Assembly (NCBI GenBank): GCA_037893245.1
Contig: JBAIAA010000749.1
Span: 868,001 to 932,000 of the forward strand
Reading direction: 5' to 3'
Source: Crossaster papposus
Lineage: Eukaryota; Echinodermata; Asteroidea; Velatida; Solasteridae
Length of the DNA: 64,000 bases
Part shown: positions 1-11,834 of the stretch, piece after piece
Position numbering within the stretch: the first letter of the stretch is position 1
Layout of the letters: each line of letters opens with the position of its first letter
Position numbers and translations under genes: made by a program
The notes under the pieces: model-generated
Seen by the model: only the letters and a program-made list of their open reading frames with translations
What the model was told of the DNA's origin: nothing
Database searches by the model: none

Positions 1-262
1 TCTTTACTGTAACCTAACCCGTTTTTACCTAGAGCTTTTTCCACAAATTTTTTATTTATGCATTTTGGACCCCACTCTATCGATCTCAGTGTTAAAAAAA
101 AAAATTCTCCTTCGTGGAGTTAAAACCTCAGGGAGACATCAAAATGTCTCACTTATGCCAATGTCCCATCAGTATACCGTAAAACTTACACTAAACTGTC
201 TCCCTATGGCTATATTTAGCAAAATACTTTGGAGGACAATTTCAGGGTTTAGCTTTTCGTAG
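1..262 (+). repeat. dispersed repeat R1
   Basis: tctttactgtaacctaaccc, tttatgcattttgga and ggagttaaaacct also occur in order at 11,512-11,722. No ends are defined. The 65-codon frame here is repeat sequence. The rest of 263-415 shows nothing recognisable. Confidence 0.7.
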
Positions 263-419
263 TTGTTTTCGTGAAACTCACCCATGTAAAAAAATTAAGC
301 AAGCCTCCGGCACTTGTGTCCCATCTCATCTAATACGTTGAAAGTACAATTGCAGTACTCCTGCGCCTAAGCTCTTCATTTTGTTATTTACATATTATAG
401 TGTGTAATGTCGTTATTAA

Positions 420-796
420 AGGTAGAATACACCATCGGTAATTGTTTGAATTATTATGAATGGGTGTATTTAGGGGGTTGTATTTTATAGTAAATATGGT
501 TTAATTAACTAACCTGTCCGAAGTTTTACAATCATGAATGCTGAGAAAAGCAAGAAAAACGGCGTTTGTTTTCAGCCGGCGCCTGGCAGTAGTTCTTATG
601 TTGTTCTTGTGTTTTTTGCGATCGCGATGGTGAATTTGTTCTTTTAAATTCAATTTTTCTGAACAATTACTGGATATCTAGCGCAATCATTTTGATGGAT
701 GCCTAGAATCATTATTTACTTTCAAATAAGTAAAATATTTCTTAATAATTTGGTAGTATTTTTTTCTTCGATATCTGCAAATGGTGTATCCTACCT
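420..796 (+). mobile_element. M1 element (TTAA-flanked MITE)
   Basis: Ends AGGTAGAATACACCATCGGT and ATGGTGTATCCTACCT, with TTAA at 416-419 and 797-800. Shared body marks are catgaatgctgagaaaagc, ggatatctagcgcaatcatt and gatatctgcaaatggtgt. About 377 bp, non-coding. It is the first of nine M1 copies in the window. Confidence 0.87.
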
Positions 797-1335
797 TTAA
801 TATTTCATATTTGTTGGGCTTGTTGAATAAAAAAAAAGTGGGAAATACGAAATAGTAGAAATTGAAGGAAACAATTGAAATGTAGGAGCAAGATGAAAAC
901 AGTGGGAACAAATAGGAACAATGCAGTAGGAAAACTTAAAAGCCTGTCTTTGCCTGTATTTGCGTACCCTGCATTTAAAATGGTTTGATCCCGACAACCC
1001 GCATGTTGAAAATATCCCGTTGAAATTCCCGCCATTCATTCCTTCCTATTGTAACCTTGTAACAATAGAAGCGGGGCGTCATTGCAAGCGCCATTGTATA
1101 CATTTGTCATGTCAGTCGACAACAGGAGGGCGTGTATACTAATGATTAGAATAATCATGTAGACCGTATGCCAGGATTTATTATCAATAACAACAAGCTA
1201 ATGCATATGAACAATAATGTGGGACGGAGAACACCCCCCCCCCCCTCTTTTGTGGTGGTCATTGTGCTTGCGGAATGCTGTGGTTTCTTTTTAGGTTTTT
1301 AGGGGGGGGGGGGGGGGGGGGGGTTGCGTTAGGCA

Positions 1336-1703
1336 GGGATGTAGTCGAGTCCATCACAAGTCCCTGCAAGTCCCTGTAAGTCCCTGTAAGTCCCTGTAAG
1401 TCCATGTATGTCCCTGTAATTCCCTGCTAGTCCATCACAAGTTCCAATTCAAATCACATGCTATTCAAATCAGCTTTGACAAAAGCATTCCTTTGTCATT
1501 GTTCATCCAGTTACTTGTTACTGCCTTTATGAAGGGACTTGTGAACGCATATGAAGCACGATATGTGGCAGAGAAACCCCCCCCCCCCCCCCCTCTTTTG
1601 TGTTGACCATTGTGGTCCCGGAATCTAAGGAATTCCTTTTAGGTTTCAAGGGGGGATGGGTTAGGTTACAATAGTGTTGAGTGTGTATAATGTATAGGGA
1701 TAA

Positions 1704-1739
<36 letters not shown>

Positions 1740-1802
1740 CCCCTCTGCCACATATCGTGCTGGGTATATGTGAACGGACTTGCAGGGACTCGACTACAAC
1801 CC
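1336..1802. mobile_element. inverted element with poly-C and poly-G arms
   Basis: Outer ends cagggatgtagtcgagtcc and ggactcgactacaaccctgg are complementary, as are cacgatatgtggcagag and ctctgccacatatcgtgc inside them. The core carries a C-run (1,578-1,593) and a 31-base G-run (1,706-1,736). Near the left end agtccctgta repeats in tandem. Related poly-C units with cttttgtg.tg.ccattgtg occur at 1,232 and 10,071. Confidence 0.65.
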
Positions 1803-2006
1803 TGGCGTTAGGTAACAATAGTAAAGTCTAGGGAGTGTATAGGTTAGGGGGACTATAGGGGGAGTCGCTCGGCCATAGACTAACGTACAGTCCCGATAGT
1901 TGATTGGGTGAGACGCAAGCACCGCTGACCACACGAACACTCGCTAGTGCTGATTGGCTAGGCTTAGGTTTTGGGGACACATTGTATAACACTAAAATAG
2001 CAATAC

Positions 2007-2112
2007 CTCCCAACAGCAGAGCCATTGTACCCAATGGAATCATGGCGAAAATGTCCAATTTAAATCGAATCGACTTTCTGTAATACGCACTCAATCTTCC
2101 GGGATCTTTTAC
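2007..2112 (-). CDS. CNG-type channel, S2-S3 linker and S3; last exon in window
   Basis: A 106-base exon with acceptor ttttattttcag and donor GGAG|GTATTG, phase 0 in and phase 1 out. The peptide contains VKDPGRL, then YYRKSIRFKLDIFAMIP and LGTMALLLG. CNG channels carry a lysine-rich linker, then F-K-L-D-x-x-x-x-x-P at S3. The residues after the Pro (LGTMALLLG) differ from the usual TDxLY. I found no S4 or pore exon between here and base 1, so the rest of the channel lies outside the window. The frame stays open past the donor to 1,828, but that read-through loses channel character. Confidence 0.87.
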
Positions 2113-2327
2113 CTGAAAATAAAATTAAAATAAAATAGTGAATACCACAGTAATTTCTTTAACGGTATAGTCCATGACCCAGACCAAATATCGGTACCAC
2201 CCGAGGTGGCAAAACATTAAGGGTGCCAAATGCTTTGTAGGATGGATTTAAGTACAAAAACAGATGATAGCATCTCCAAATAAGTAGCTTAGTCTCTGGG
2301 TTTGTTTGTTTTGTGTCCTGCCATTAA

Positions 2328-2718
2328 AGGGATCGTAGGCGTTTGGTAATTACTCCAAAAATTAATGTCAATAAAAACTTACTTGGTAAGAAGTACAGCA
2401 GCTTTGGATAGTATAATGCAATTTTAGAAACTTTTCACTTCGAAGTACTGCGGTTATGGAAACAGATATCACTTTTTATCCCAAAAAAATGAATCTGAAA
2501 AGCGTTACCGCAGTGACGTTTCTCAGATTGTGTATTCCAATGCAGATTATTCTTCCTGCGTGGACATAACCGCTCCAGATTTTCGGCAATATCTCAAAAT
2601 CGCTACCACCTTTTGAAATGAAATTTTTACAGGTTAGTTTTATGGTATATAGCCTATCTATAACTGTATAGGATTGAAATAAACAATGGGTACCAATTAC
2701 CAAACGTGTACGATCCCT
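2328..2718 (+). mobile_element. M2 element (TTAA-flanked MITE)
   Basis: A 391-bp element with terminal inverted repeats (AGGGATCGTA.GCGTTTGGTAAT left; its reverse complement right) and TTAA on both sides (2,324-2,327 and 2,719-2,722). It has no coding capacity and lies in an intron of the CNG-type gene. Copies are at 26,046 and 46,203. Confidence 0.85.
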
Positions 2719-3237
2719 TTAAGTTACATATAGGCATATATGTACATCGTTTAGCATTATAGACCATCAATCAAGTTGTATGTTTTTATTTGGAAGCAAC
2801 AGATTGGTACTTAGAATCTAAAGACTGGTGCTTAACAACGTTTTCAAATTATATTTTATTGTAATCTTTACTGAAGTTAGTCCATTTCAGTACACAAATA
2901 CAGAAAGAAATCACTAATACAGGTTGACAACAATAATATAACAAAAACCTAGAAAAGACAGGTCATTAGACAAAGAACTGTAAGATATACATACGAATAT
3001 GCAAATAATCAATTGGGAAAAGAACAGAAATTTAGCAATAGTAGCTATGTGAATGCTGTATACATGGAAAACATCTAACAAAAGAAACACGGTGTACTAA
3101 CAATACAAACCCATTGTTACTTGGCATTAAATCCATTGTTACCTGTTCACACACTTTAGCTTTAAACTTAAAACTGCATCTCTTGGCACAGACTGAGAGT
3201 CCATGTATAATATTCACTAGGCAGTAAAATCGCTTAC

Positions 3238-3345
3238 CAGCAAACCTTGATCAAGGAACGCTATTCTGAAGTTGACCAGGATATCGAGGAAGAAGATAAT
3301 ATCACTGGCAAAGTCCACTGTGCCGAAGACGCGGCGGTTGACTAT
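3238..3345 (-). CDS. CNG-type channel, transmembrane segment S2
   Basis: A 108-base exon (36 codons), phase 0 at both ends, with acceptor cctcaacatag and donor CTG|GTAAGC. The peptide contains VDFASDIIFFLDILVNFR followed by FLDQGLL. CNG subunits have the pattern D-Y-x-S-D-I-x-Y-x-x-D then R-T-G-x-L-E-Q-G-L-L here. The DQGLL end and the spacing of the two Asp residues match. The intron to the next exon (2,113-3,237) carries an M2 transposon copy (2,328-2,718). Confidence 0.9.
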
Positions 3346-3981
3346 CTATGTTGAGGAGATAATGGGAACATGTTAGGATGGCGTCAACAAACAAATCACT
3401 GGAGAATTCAATTAATAACCGGATGACGAGTAAAACATCCAAACAGAAACAAATTAGTACATATTGCTGAAGTAAGGTTGCATAAGGCAAAAAGGAAAAG
3501 AATTTATAACAGCGAGTTCCATCGTTGACGAGAATGGGCTCCGCACACCGTCGTTTAACGGCGCTGTTCACCTGATAGCTCTGGGCAGTATACGTATATA
3601 ATTTCGCTGGTGTTACGCACTAGCTCCTCGTTCATTTGATACTCGTGTACCAGTGGGGTTGTGTTGTCTATTCGCCGACTCTCTTAATTGCGTTTTCACT
3701 AAGAATATCAAAGCAGGAACCAGACACTTAAGTTTAAGTCAGGTAAGACTACAGAGTTGGGTAAGATGGTCCATTCTCTGATGGGGGTACTTCTGCACGG
3801 GGCCCACAAGTGTTTCAACAATTATCTCTCTGCAATTAGTGCTCGTATATCAAAGTCAGCTCAACAGCAACGTTTTGTAATGCTCCTAAATACTGGCACT
3901 CATAATCTCGTCGACATCTGAATTTTACTTGAACTTTGACCTTAATAACTTGGATGAAACCAATCATGTATGATACCCTAC

Positions 3982-4059
3982 CTCCTCGCGCATCTCTCGG
4001 AAGGCTATCCGTAGGATGATCATCCACACGTTGTAGAGAGCAGCGAAGGTCACCATGCC
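3982..4059 (-). CDS. CNG-type channel, transmembrane segment S1
   Basis: A 78-base exon (26 codons), phase 0 at both ends, with acceptor ttgtcattag and donor GAG|GTAGGG. The peptide contains ALYNVWMIILRIAFREMREE, which aligns in pattern with the CNG S1 core (YN, a hydrophobic run, R-x-x-F, then a charged S1-S2 loop). It joins in frame to the S2 exon at 3,238, giving a short extracellular loop as expected for CNG channels. Nothing between 3,346 and 3,981 fits as an additional exon in phase; that stretch is treated as intron. Confidence 0.88.
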
Positions 4060-4480
4060 CTAATGACAAAAGTCAATCATTGTAATTACTACACCAAAGA
4101 GTATGGCATCCATTTTATCAAACAATGGATTCAGCTCTAGTTTTGACTTCGTCCCTAGCTCTGACTTCGTCTCAAGCTCCAGATTCCACCGGAAATATCC
4201 ACACTTTGGACCCAGTGTGCTAATTAGCGAACATCAAAACAAATCTGGAACCTGAACCCGACTACTGGCAAGGCCGTGATTTGGTAAACATCACCTTCTT
4301 GGGGTTTTGGTGGTTATATTATGACAGTAACAAAATATAATAAAGAAATTGTTAAAAACCGATCTATTTCATTGTCCAGTGTGCACTGATGTAAACTTTA
4401 TGAACAGTCACTTAAATGATGTCATGCTTTAATGCAATAATAAGCATTTATTTTAACCCCACTTCTAAGGGCAAGATGAT

Positions 4481-4843
4481 AATTCGAGCGATTCACAATA
4501 CCTAGAAGCTGCCGTTGGAGGCGCAAATCCTGCTGTACCCGCAGTGCATCATGGGGAAAGGTCGGCATCGGTTTGAAAAATGGTATTCATTTTGCATTAA
4601 CTCATCAGTTTTTACGTCTTTTTGGACGCGCACGATTAAAGTTCAATTTTTTTCTGCAAATAACAATGTTTTAATCAACAACGCTTCCGGATACATTTAT
4701 CTTTGTGTTGTACCTCGCGTGAACAATGAAGAATATGTATTTCACTACAGTGTGATATACGGAAAAAGTCGACCGTAAAGTTTAAAAGTGGCTCTTTTGA
4801 GTGAAACGCTTGGTGGCGCACTGCATTGTGAATCGCCCGAATT
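4481..4843 (+). mobile_element. M6 element, 363 bp
   Basis: Ends AATTCGAGCGATTCACAAT and ATTGTGAATCGCCCGAATT (19-bp inverted repeats with one mismatch). A second copy lies at 11,140-11,504. The 87-codon plus frame inside is broken in the other copy, so it is probably chance. Confidence 0.85.
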
Positions 4844-5627
4844 ACATAGGTTTGGAGAACTTGATCAAAAATGGAAATATGTAGAGGAAAACTTAGGCTT
4901 TCCAAAATCTCAAAATTGACCACCGCTTCATATTTTGACTTTGGATGGCCATATCTCTGAATCACATCGTGCGACTTTACTCTCATTTTGTGGTGACAGG
5001 TCACATATTCGATTATAAGACCCTCCGCGGATCTTCGTAAAGCCTTCGAAGTACTATTAGACCACAGGGCATGGCCGATTATCTTGCACCTTCTTGACGC
5101 ATATCGTGAATCTATATAAATTTTACTTTAAACTACTTAGGAAGTTGTTAGGAAACTCACAAATAAAATCCCCAAACGGTCTGCGAACCAGTACTCGATA
5201 AAATCTCCATTTAAAATTCATGTTTTCCCAGTTTTCCAACGACCAATCAACGAGGCCCTTCTGTCGTGGTGCGGTACGTTTGTGCGAATAGTGGGGAAAT
5301 GGACCAATAGCGGGCGTTGCAAAATAGAGCGAGCGTAGGCGCTGTTGACACGAGCTGCTCAGATGATAGCGATTTGAAAACGAAAAAGTGTATTATGCAC
5401 GGTTCAGATGCAGATTCGAGGGTTTTGTTGTTCTCTGAAAAGAGTTAAAAAAGATTCCACGCTTGTGCCGGTAGGTGAAAGAATGTACCCAAGCAGAAAT
5501 CGCCGAAAAAGCGGAGATAATCATATCGGCATTCCAATCGTACATGCACTAGTTGATGTACCGCCGGAATCATTGTCAACAGTACGTGATGTAGTTGAGT
5601 AAATGCCGTTAAAAAAATAGAACAGAG

Positions 5628-5825
5628 GTGGAGTTTGGACAAAAAGACCCGAACAACTGTCCTTTACAAACTTTCACAATGCCAGACGCTATAACTGCAG
5701 AAAAGCTTCTGGAAGCAGCGAGGAAAAAAAAGGATCAGTGGCTGCTCTCACGGATCGAGGGGAAGGATCTTGCCACCACAGAAACATTTTATCATACAGT
5801 CTGCTTTCCACCCGACTCTCCTTAA
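5628..5825 (+). pseudogene. fragment with transposon-associated YHxxC-like motif
   Basis: A 65-codon frame includes ITAEKLLEAARKKKDQWLLS, then RIEGKDLATTETFYHTVC. The pattern (aA..k.D..lL.rI.gkDL...E..YH..C) resembles a module I have seen in large multicopy, probably transposon-encoded proteins of invertebrates. There is no matching continuation on either side, and the frame upstream (5,408-5,602) is different and undiagnosed. The identification is from pattern memory only. Confidence 0.33.
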
Positions 5826-6767
5826 TACAAACTCAGCTGGAAATGGGCAAAATGTTTGTTATAACAGAATTGTGTATTAAATGTAAATCGGTACGAGTTG
5901 TTGTTCACCCACTCACATGTACATTGTTAAAGACATGGACAAATTTCAGTTTTACCGTTACGAATAAACATGTATCAAAGACTAAAGCAAAAAAAAAACT
6001 CTGGTCGTGTATATATTTGTTCATACATTAAGATTTTTAAGCCCCCCCAAAAAAAATTTTTAAAATTAAAATTAAACAATTAAACAATTATAATAAACAA
6101 ATCAAACAATAACAATACAAAAATGACACTCTATTAAAAATATGGCAATGATCAAAATGAAAATTTGTATTAAGACATTAAAACACACCCTAATTCCTCT
6201 TTAATCAAATTCTGTCTATATGTAGAGTCCCTTTTTAGCAAGGAACTGCAATAAGCAATCTTTTCCCATTGAAAATGTACACAGTTTTCCAATCCTGGTC
6301 AATAGGGGGCGCCCGTTATACACAGGTGATTAAAATGCAAATATTTAATTAACTGGTAAACTTGCGATTGGGGATTTTGGTTTTTCGTGATCATGATCCC
6401 AGCTAACAGACTGCATTAATTCCACTTAGATTCAAGAGGTGCGCCAAGGAAATTAATTTCTGAGGACATTTTGCAGCCATGCCCTGTGGTCTATATTATC
6501 GTATCATCAATAATATATTGGAAAAATGAATTTGAAGAACTAGAAAGGCATTGAATAAAGTAGCATTGCGAATTAACGTTAGTAATTCCCCTTGACTTAG
6601 AAAGCGGCCCAAATCCGATAAGGGTCGACCCACACAGGTCGTGCACTCAGTTGATTCCGACACGTCGTTCTTATAGAGCATAAACTACTCAGCCCCGTTC
6701 TGTCCCTCCAACATTCCGCCCTACGCTCGGAGGATTGACATCGTGGAGGTATATGAAATCGTCTTAC

Positions 6768-6830
6768 CATCCAGACGTAAATCTTATCCCCCTCTGGATC
6801 GATGACAAAATCAGCATCTGCGAGTCGAGT
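6768..6830 (-). CDS. CNG-type channel, VIDP motif and start of S1
   Basis: A 63-base exon, phase 0 to phase 0, with acceptor tgattttcag and donor ATG|GTAAGA. It encodes 21 residues including FVIDPEGDKIYVWM. The pattern V-I-D-P-x-G-x-x-Y-x-W just before S1 is a hallmark of CNG channel subunits, as opposed to HCN or EAG channels. It continues directly into the S1 exon at 3,982. This is the strongest single identifier of the gene. In the family, the protein forms tetrameric plasma-membrane cation channels opened by cGMP or cAMP in sensory cells and sperm. Confidence 0.88.
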
Positions 6831-7062
6831 CTGAAAATCATGACAAAATACTGTGTACATTACGAATATCCAACACATTTATAAAAATGCCACACTTACT
6901 GGTACACACACGCATGCAAGCCCCCCCCCCCCCTTTAACCCTCAACCTTCCCCCAGCCTCACGCGTATAGTTGTTATGGGCGAAAGCCAACGAAAAGAGA
7001 CGACACGGCCTGAACCTCGCCCCCAGTGGGTATAGGCCTTACACGCCCCCTATAGTCTGCTA

Positions 7063-7393
7063 ATGCTGCGTTCCAATCGCGTCCGTGTTTATCGTGTTCA
7101 CGAGTTCAGGAGTCGTATAATGGCGTTCTAATCGCCTGGTAACTCGTGTTCACCAGTGGTGAACTCGCCGCGGAATTGTTTTCTCCATGTTCACGACTTC
7201 ACGAATGAAATAATCGCGCATGCGTGCTGGTTCATGTACGAGTTCTTGTGCCATAAAGATCTTATATACCGCCCGACTAACTCGACTGTGCGCGTGCACG
7301 TCTTGGTAGGTAGCATTTGGAACGCAACCCACTCGTCAACGTGGATAAATTCACGGTGAACACGATAAACACGACGCGATTGGAACGCAGCAT
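7063..7393 (+). mobile_element. M7 element, about 330 bp
   Basis: Inverted ends TGCTGCGTTCCAATCGCG... and ...CGCGATTGGAACGCAGCA, with cgtgtttatcgtgttcacg as the subterminal repeat. The second copy is at 28,459-28,784. TAA at both borders hints at a 3-bp target duplication as in PIF/Harbinger elements; this is tentative. Confidence 0.82.
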
Positions 7394-8458
7394 AAGTCTA
7401 CTTCAGGAGCCTGTTTTGACCGTGACTAGCATTGTGCAAGGCGTTCGTTGTTATTTGTCCGAAATCCACACCCGCGCGCTACAGTTAGCAGTGCAAAAAT
7501 ACAGCGTGAACAGCGACCCCACGCGGCCACTATTTATGAAAATGAACAGAAGAGGACCGAACGCCTCGTTACAACCATCTATACAATATTATGTTTTTCC
7601 TTCTTTTGCGCTGGATTTTTAGCGCACGACCTCATAGGCGAATGACAGCTAAGTATAGGCGGGGCTAAGATGTGGAGTGTCCAATCACACCTTGTTTAAT
7701 CCCGACGTCATCAAATTATATGCAGCTACATTGCATGCATATACCGCGACAAAATGGCGGAGATTCAGCGTCATTTATCGTCTAAAGATCTGTTATTTGA
7801 ATTCTGCAGCGGATAGATTATTCCTCGAAGATTTTTGACCCAAGCATTGGAAGACCTTAAAATCCTTTCTTCGTGATCACAATATTTATCGTGAAGTTGT
7901 CAACATGTTGTGGATAATCATCCTTTTTGAGGCAGCCGGCCCCATTCTGATCATCAGAGCTATAGCATGTCAGTCACAGACGGCCAGGCACATAAACCCC
8001 TGACATTAAGTCATGTAAGTATAATGTATACAGCTTCTTGTACAGGTAGTTTCGACCATAACATTGTCAACATCTAAGCAAATACCCAGCAAAACGAGCG
8101 AAAACCTAACTGATACGACCCTCACCGATCAAGCAGTTCCCAAATCTTAGGCTGCCAGTACATTATTCAAACCACGTCCCTACTGTTATAGCTCTACGGA
8201 TCGATCATAGAGCTCTACGGATCGATTGACTACTTCCTTGTTATTACCTATAATGTAATCTGACGGCCGCTGTGTTCGATCGCCCGCTATTCAATATCAG
8301 GCGAATCTTTGCATTGTGCAGTATATACGGCACTTGACCTATCACAGCCAGTCAGCATCGGTGTATAGTTTACATGCGGTGACAACCATTAATCATGGAA
8401 GACTGCTACTGCTGGAATCGTGGCTTGACATCGGGGCCCGGGAACAAGTGTTCCGAAA

Positions 8459-8770
8459 TACGGTACCCTCTGGAGACATGAACACAATGTGTACAATGGA
8501 GACAAAACGTCTCCGGAGGGTAAATTTCTATAGATGAATAGGTCTCCATTGGGAATTTCACGAATTAGATTTTTGGATTTTACTTAAATTACTCAAAAAC
8601 TAGGATTAGGATGTGGGTTAGGGTTAGTGTTTGGGTTAGGGTATAATATAGGGTATATTGGGTCGAAATTTCAACCCAGGAAATAAATTATGGTTAAAAT
8701 GGGAGCATTTTGAAAAACGTGCTCGACTTTCTAACCATTTTGTACACGAGAACAAAGCCATGTCTCCACA
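8459..8770 (+). repeat. M10 repeat with TTAGGG-like units
   Basis: Starts tacggtaccctctggagaca, includes tagatgaataggtctcca, then a few gggttagggt units, then gtatattgggtcgaaatttc. A second copy is at 37,952-38,240. Conservation of the whole unit shows this is a dispersed repeat, not a telomere relic. Confidence 0.72.
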
Positions 8771-9066
8771 GTGATACAAAAATGCGAATATGTGTAGTGA
8801 ACAATAGGTACAATGGGATGATCGCGCAAATGTCCCTGTTTCTTGAATTGTGTGTTGCCCACTAATTTATGCATTACATGAATTTTATGTGGAAGGTTTC
8901 AAGGGTGTAGATTTCCAATAGGAATGTTGCTGAACTGTACAACTACACATTTGTGTAATGTAACAACAATGTTTAGTGTGTATTATATAATAATGATATA
9001 AAACGGTGGTGGAGACTAGCTTGCAGGCCGGTTTCAGTGGCGAACGTATTTCGGTGTTTTGTATTC

Positions 9067-9486
9067 ATAGTCAGGTTCATAATGTACATATTGAAAGTTT
9101 CGTTCACTTTTTTGTAGATTTGCTAAACTATACATTTTTAAAAACGTTAGGATATACTCAACATGAAAACAAATGTTTACATTTGTTTTCAGGTTATTTT
9201 GAAAAGTTAATGGGTGTCACATTAAATGTCCATTTTTTTAAATGCCCTATGTGATTTGTTATAATTTTTTTTATTTTTAGACCTTTATCTCATCAACAGA
9301 TCATAATAAATTTAAAATTATTTTTGTAATATGTTTATTGGGTCATATGCACGTATGCCATAAAGAACCTGAAAACAAATGTAAACATTGGTTTTCATGT
9401 TAAGTATATCCTAACGTTTCCAAAAATGTATAGTTTAGCAAATCTACAAAAAAAGGTGAACGAAAATACATAAGAAACCTGACTAT
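9067..9486. mobile_element. 420-bp foldback element
   Basis: The left arm (atagtcaggttcat ... gtagatttgctaaactatac ... aacgttaggatatactcaac) and its right complement (gttaagtatatcctaacgtt ... aacctgactat) are over 110 bases each, with a 170-base AT-rich centre. It also contains aacaaatgtttacatttgtt near 9,169. Confidence 0.82.
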
Positions 9487-11139
9487 TAGGCGTTGTTGTT
9501 TCTAAAGTATGTGAAAGAGGCTGGATACCGCGTGATTTGATTGGTGTATTCTGGGCTGAAAGAATATTGTGCCCTTTTCAACGCAATAATAATACATTTC
9601 TTCGTAATCAAACCACGTATTGTTTTTATGCTTGGTCGGTTTTGAGATTAGACAACAGGCGCGCATGGAAATGTGGCGTGTAAATATAAACACGACCCCT
9701 TTTAGTTACGTCACGAACATCAATTCGTGTATAAATACAGTCATGACAAGGACTGATCGAAACATTGCATGCACATGTATAAGGGCACTCCGTCCATCGT
9801 ACTCCCAGTTATTGTATAACTTTGAAAACATTTACGCAATAGTGGCTCGTTTCCAGCTCCGGCTTCAGGCTCTAATTGCGTGATTTTGTGGAGGCAAATC
9901 GTACAGTGTGTTCCACTTCCAGCAGTGTAACTATAGGTTGCATTCGTATGCGGTACCTGGGGGTGCACCGATATTTCAAGGGGACACTAAATGGTCACTG
10001 ATGCATTGTTTGTGTGTAATTCTAAATGTTAAGGGGGCAGTGCATAAAAGCAAGATATGAGACATATGGACCCCCCCCCCCCCTGACCCCCCCCCCCCCC
10101 CCCCTTCTTTGTGATGGCCATTGTGCTTGCGGAATTGTTTTCTCAGGAATGTTTTTGTTTGTTTGTTTGGGTAGGCACTCGTCGCGTTAGGGGGACAGGC
10201 TCTTTTGTTTGAAAAAGACAGACCGTGTAGTGGGGACATTTTCGAGTCCCCATAGCGCGTTGGGTGTTCAGTTAAGGTAGAACAAGGGAAAATCGGGTTA
10301 GGGTATAATGAAAGAAAATGAAGAAGGGGACAAATTAGGGTGATCCTGAAAATTTTAGAATTTTAGAGTGTTCTGAGTTTGAGATTAGAGAGATTTCAGT
10401 TTACACACAAACCCTATGGGTTGTCCCCATAACGCTATGTACCAAAAGAAAACTAGTGTTTGTTTGTTTTGGGGGGCTTTTTGGGTTGCGTTAGGTAACA
10501 AAAGCCTAGAGAGTGTATTGTTATTGAGGACTAAGGGGGACTGGGGGAAGGGTTGGTATAGTTACGCCAATTGTATGTTAATTGTGGTTTTAAATTATGT
10601 TTTTTTCTTCGAATCCCTGGCTTCGCTTTGTCTTAATGAGATTTTTAGCTCCCAACTGCGGGAACTCCGGCCACTTTTTGGTGCATGTTGTGCTGCAGAA
10701 ACAATCTATTTGCATTTTCGTTCATTTCTATTTGCGAATCATAGTGATTCGAAGAAAACAAACCACTATGGCTCCAAATAAGAGCCGGGAACAAAACTTG
10801 AGACGAATACAAAACCATGGTTTGGTTTGGAAAATGATACGGATATTATAACACACAATACGGAGAGTAACCGTGCTTCGCCCGATGAAGAAAAACCGGG
10901 TTGTCAAGTGTTGTGTCTCCACGTATCTGTTAGCTCGTGCAAAGCGCTGTATGTGTTCGTGAAAGGCGGCAGATATTTGAAAGGCAGCGGAAATATAATG
11001 GTAAACTGATCAGGCCTGCATCCGACTACACATAATGGTTCGAGCTAAAGAGTGACAGTATAACAAATTATGCAAAATAATAATAATAATAACAACGCTC
11101 AATGGTGCATTTGGGAGATATCTCTATAGACGCGTGCAC

Positions 11140-11504
11140 AATTCGAGCGATTCACAATACATAGAAGCTGCCGTTGGAGGCGCAAATCCTACTATACCCG
11201 CAGTGCATCATGGGAAAAAGTCGGCATCAGTTTGAAAAACGGTATTCATTTTGCATGACCTCATACGTTTTTACGTCTTTTTGGACGCGCACGATTAAAG
11301 TTCCAATTTTTTTTCTGCAAATAACAATGTTTTAATCAACGACGCTTCCGGATACATTTATGTTTGTGTTGTACCTCGCGTGGACAATGAAGAATAGATA
11401 TTACACTACAGTATGATGTACGGAAGTAGTCGACCGTAAAGTTTAAAAGTGGCTCTTTTGAGTCAAACGCTTGGTGGCGCACTGCATTGTGAATCGCCCG
11501 AATT
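11140..11504 (+). mobile_element. M6 element, second copy
   Basis: Same ends and interior as the copy at 4,481 (for example ggtggcgcactgcattgtga and gacgcgcacgattaaagtt), with small substitutions and one-base indels. Confidence 0.85.
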
Positions 11505-11511
11505 GTTTTCA

Positions 11512-11722
11512 ATCTTTACTGTAACCTAACCCGTTTTTCCCTATTCTTTTTTTCCACGAAATTTGGTATTTATGCATTTTGGAGCCTATTCTGTCGATCT
11601 AGACTGTTAAAAAAAAATTATCCTTCATGGAGTTAAAACCTAAATGTCTTTATAATGTCAATGTCCCCTCAGTATCGTAAAACTTATACTAAACTCTCTC
11701 CCTAAGGATATATTTAGCAAAA
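11512..11722 (+). repeat. dispersed repeat R1, second copy
   Basis: Second copy of the repeat at base 1, directly next to an M6 element. It shows small deletions. Confidence 0.7.
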
Positions 11723-11834
11723 TGTGTACGAGCGAACCCAAGCTGTTACAAGTTATCAGTGTAAACAATAATAGTTATATGAGATTTGAACGTTTGCATT
11801 TACGGTATTACATGTACTCCACGGTAATACTCTT

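Noticed and set aside
1828-2006. Read-through of the S3 exon frame to 1,828
   Set aside because: Sequence past the donor at 2,007 loses similarity to the channel S3-S4 region and is best read as intron.
3302-3571. 89-codon hydrophobic minus frame as an extra channel segment
   Set aside because: It overlaps the S2 exon in a different frame, has no splice site in phase and adds a segment where CNG channels have none.
3570-3680. Extra exon between S1 and S2
   Set aside because: A possible acceptor and donor exist, but the only open frame leaves phase 1, which does not fit the phase-0 S2 exon, and a long S1-S2 loop is atypical.
4515-4778. 87-codon plus frame as a gene
   Set aside because: It lies wholly inside an M6 element and is broken by stops in the second copy.
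8610-8645. TTAGGG-like units suggesting an interstitial telomere
   Set aside because: Only a few imperfect units, and the same units recur inside a longer dispersed repeat at 38,070-38,110, so they belong to that repeat.
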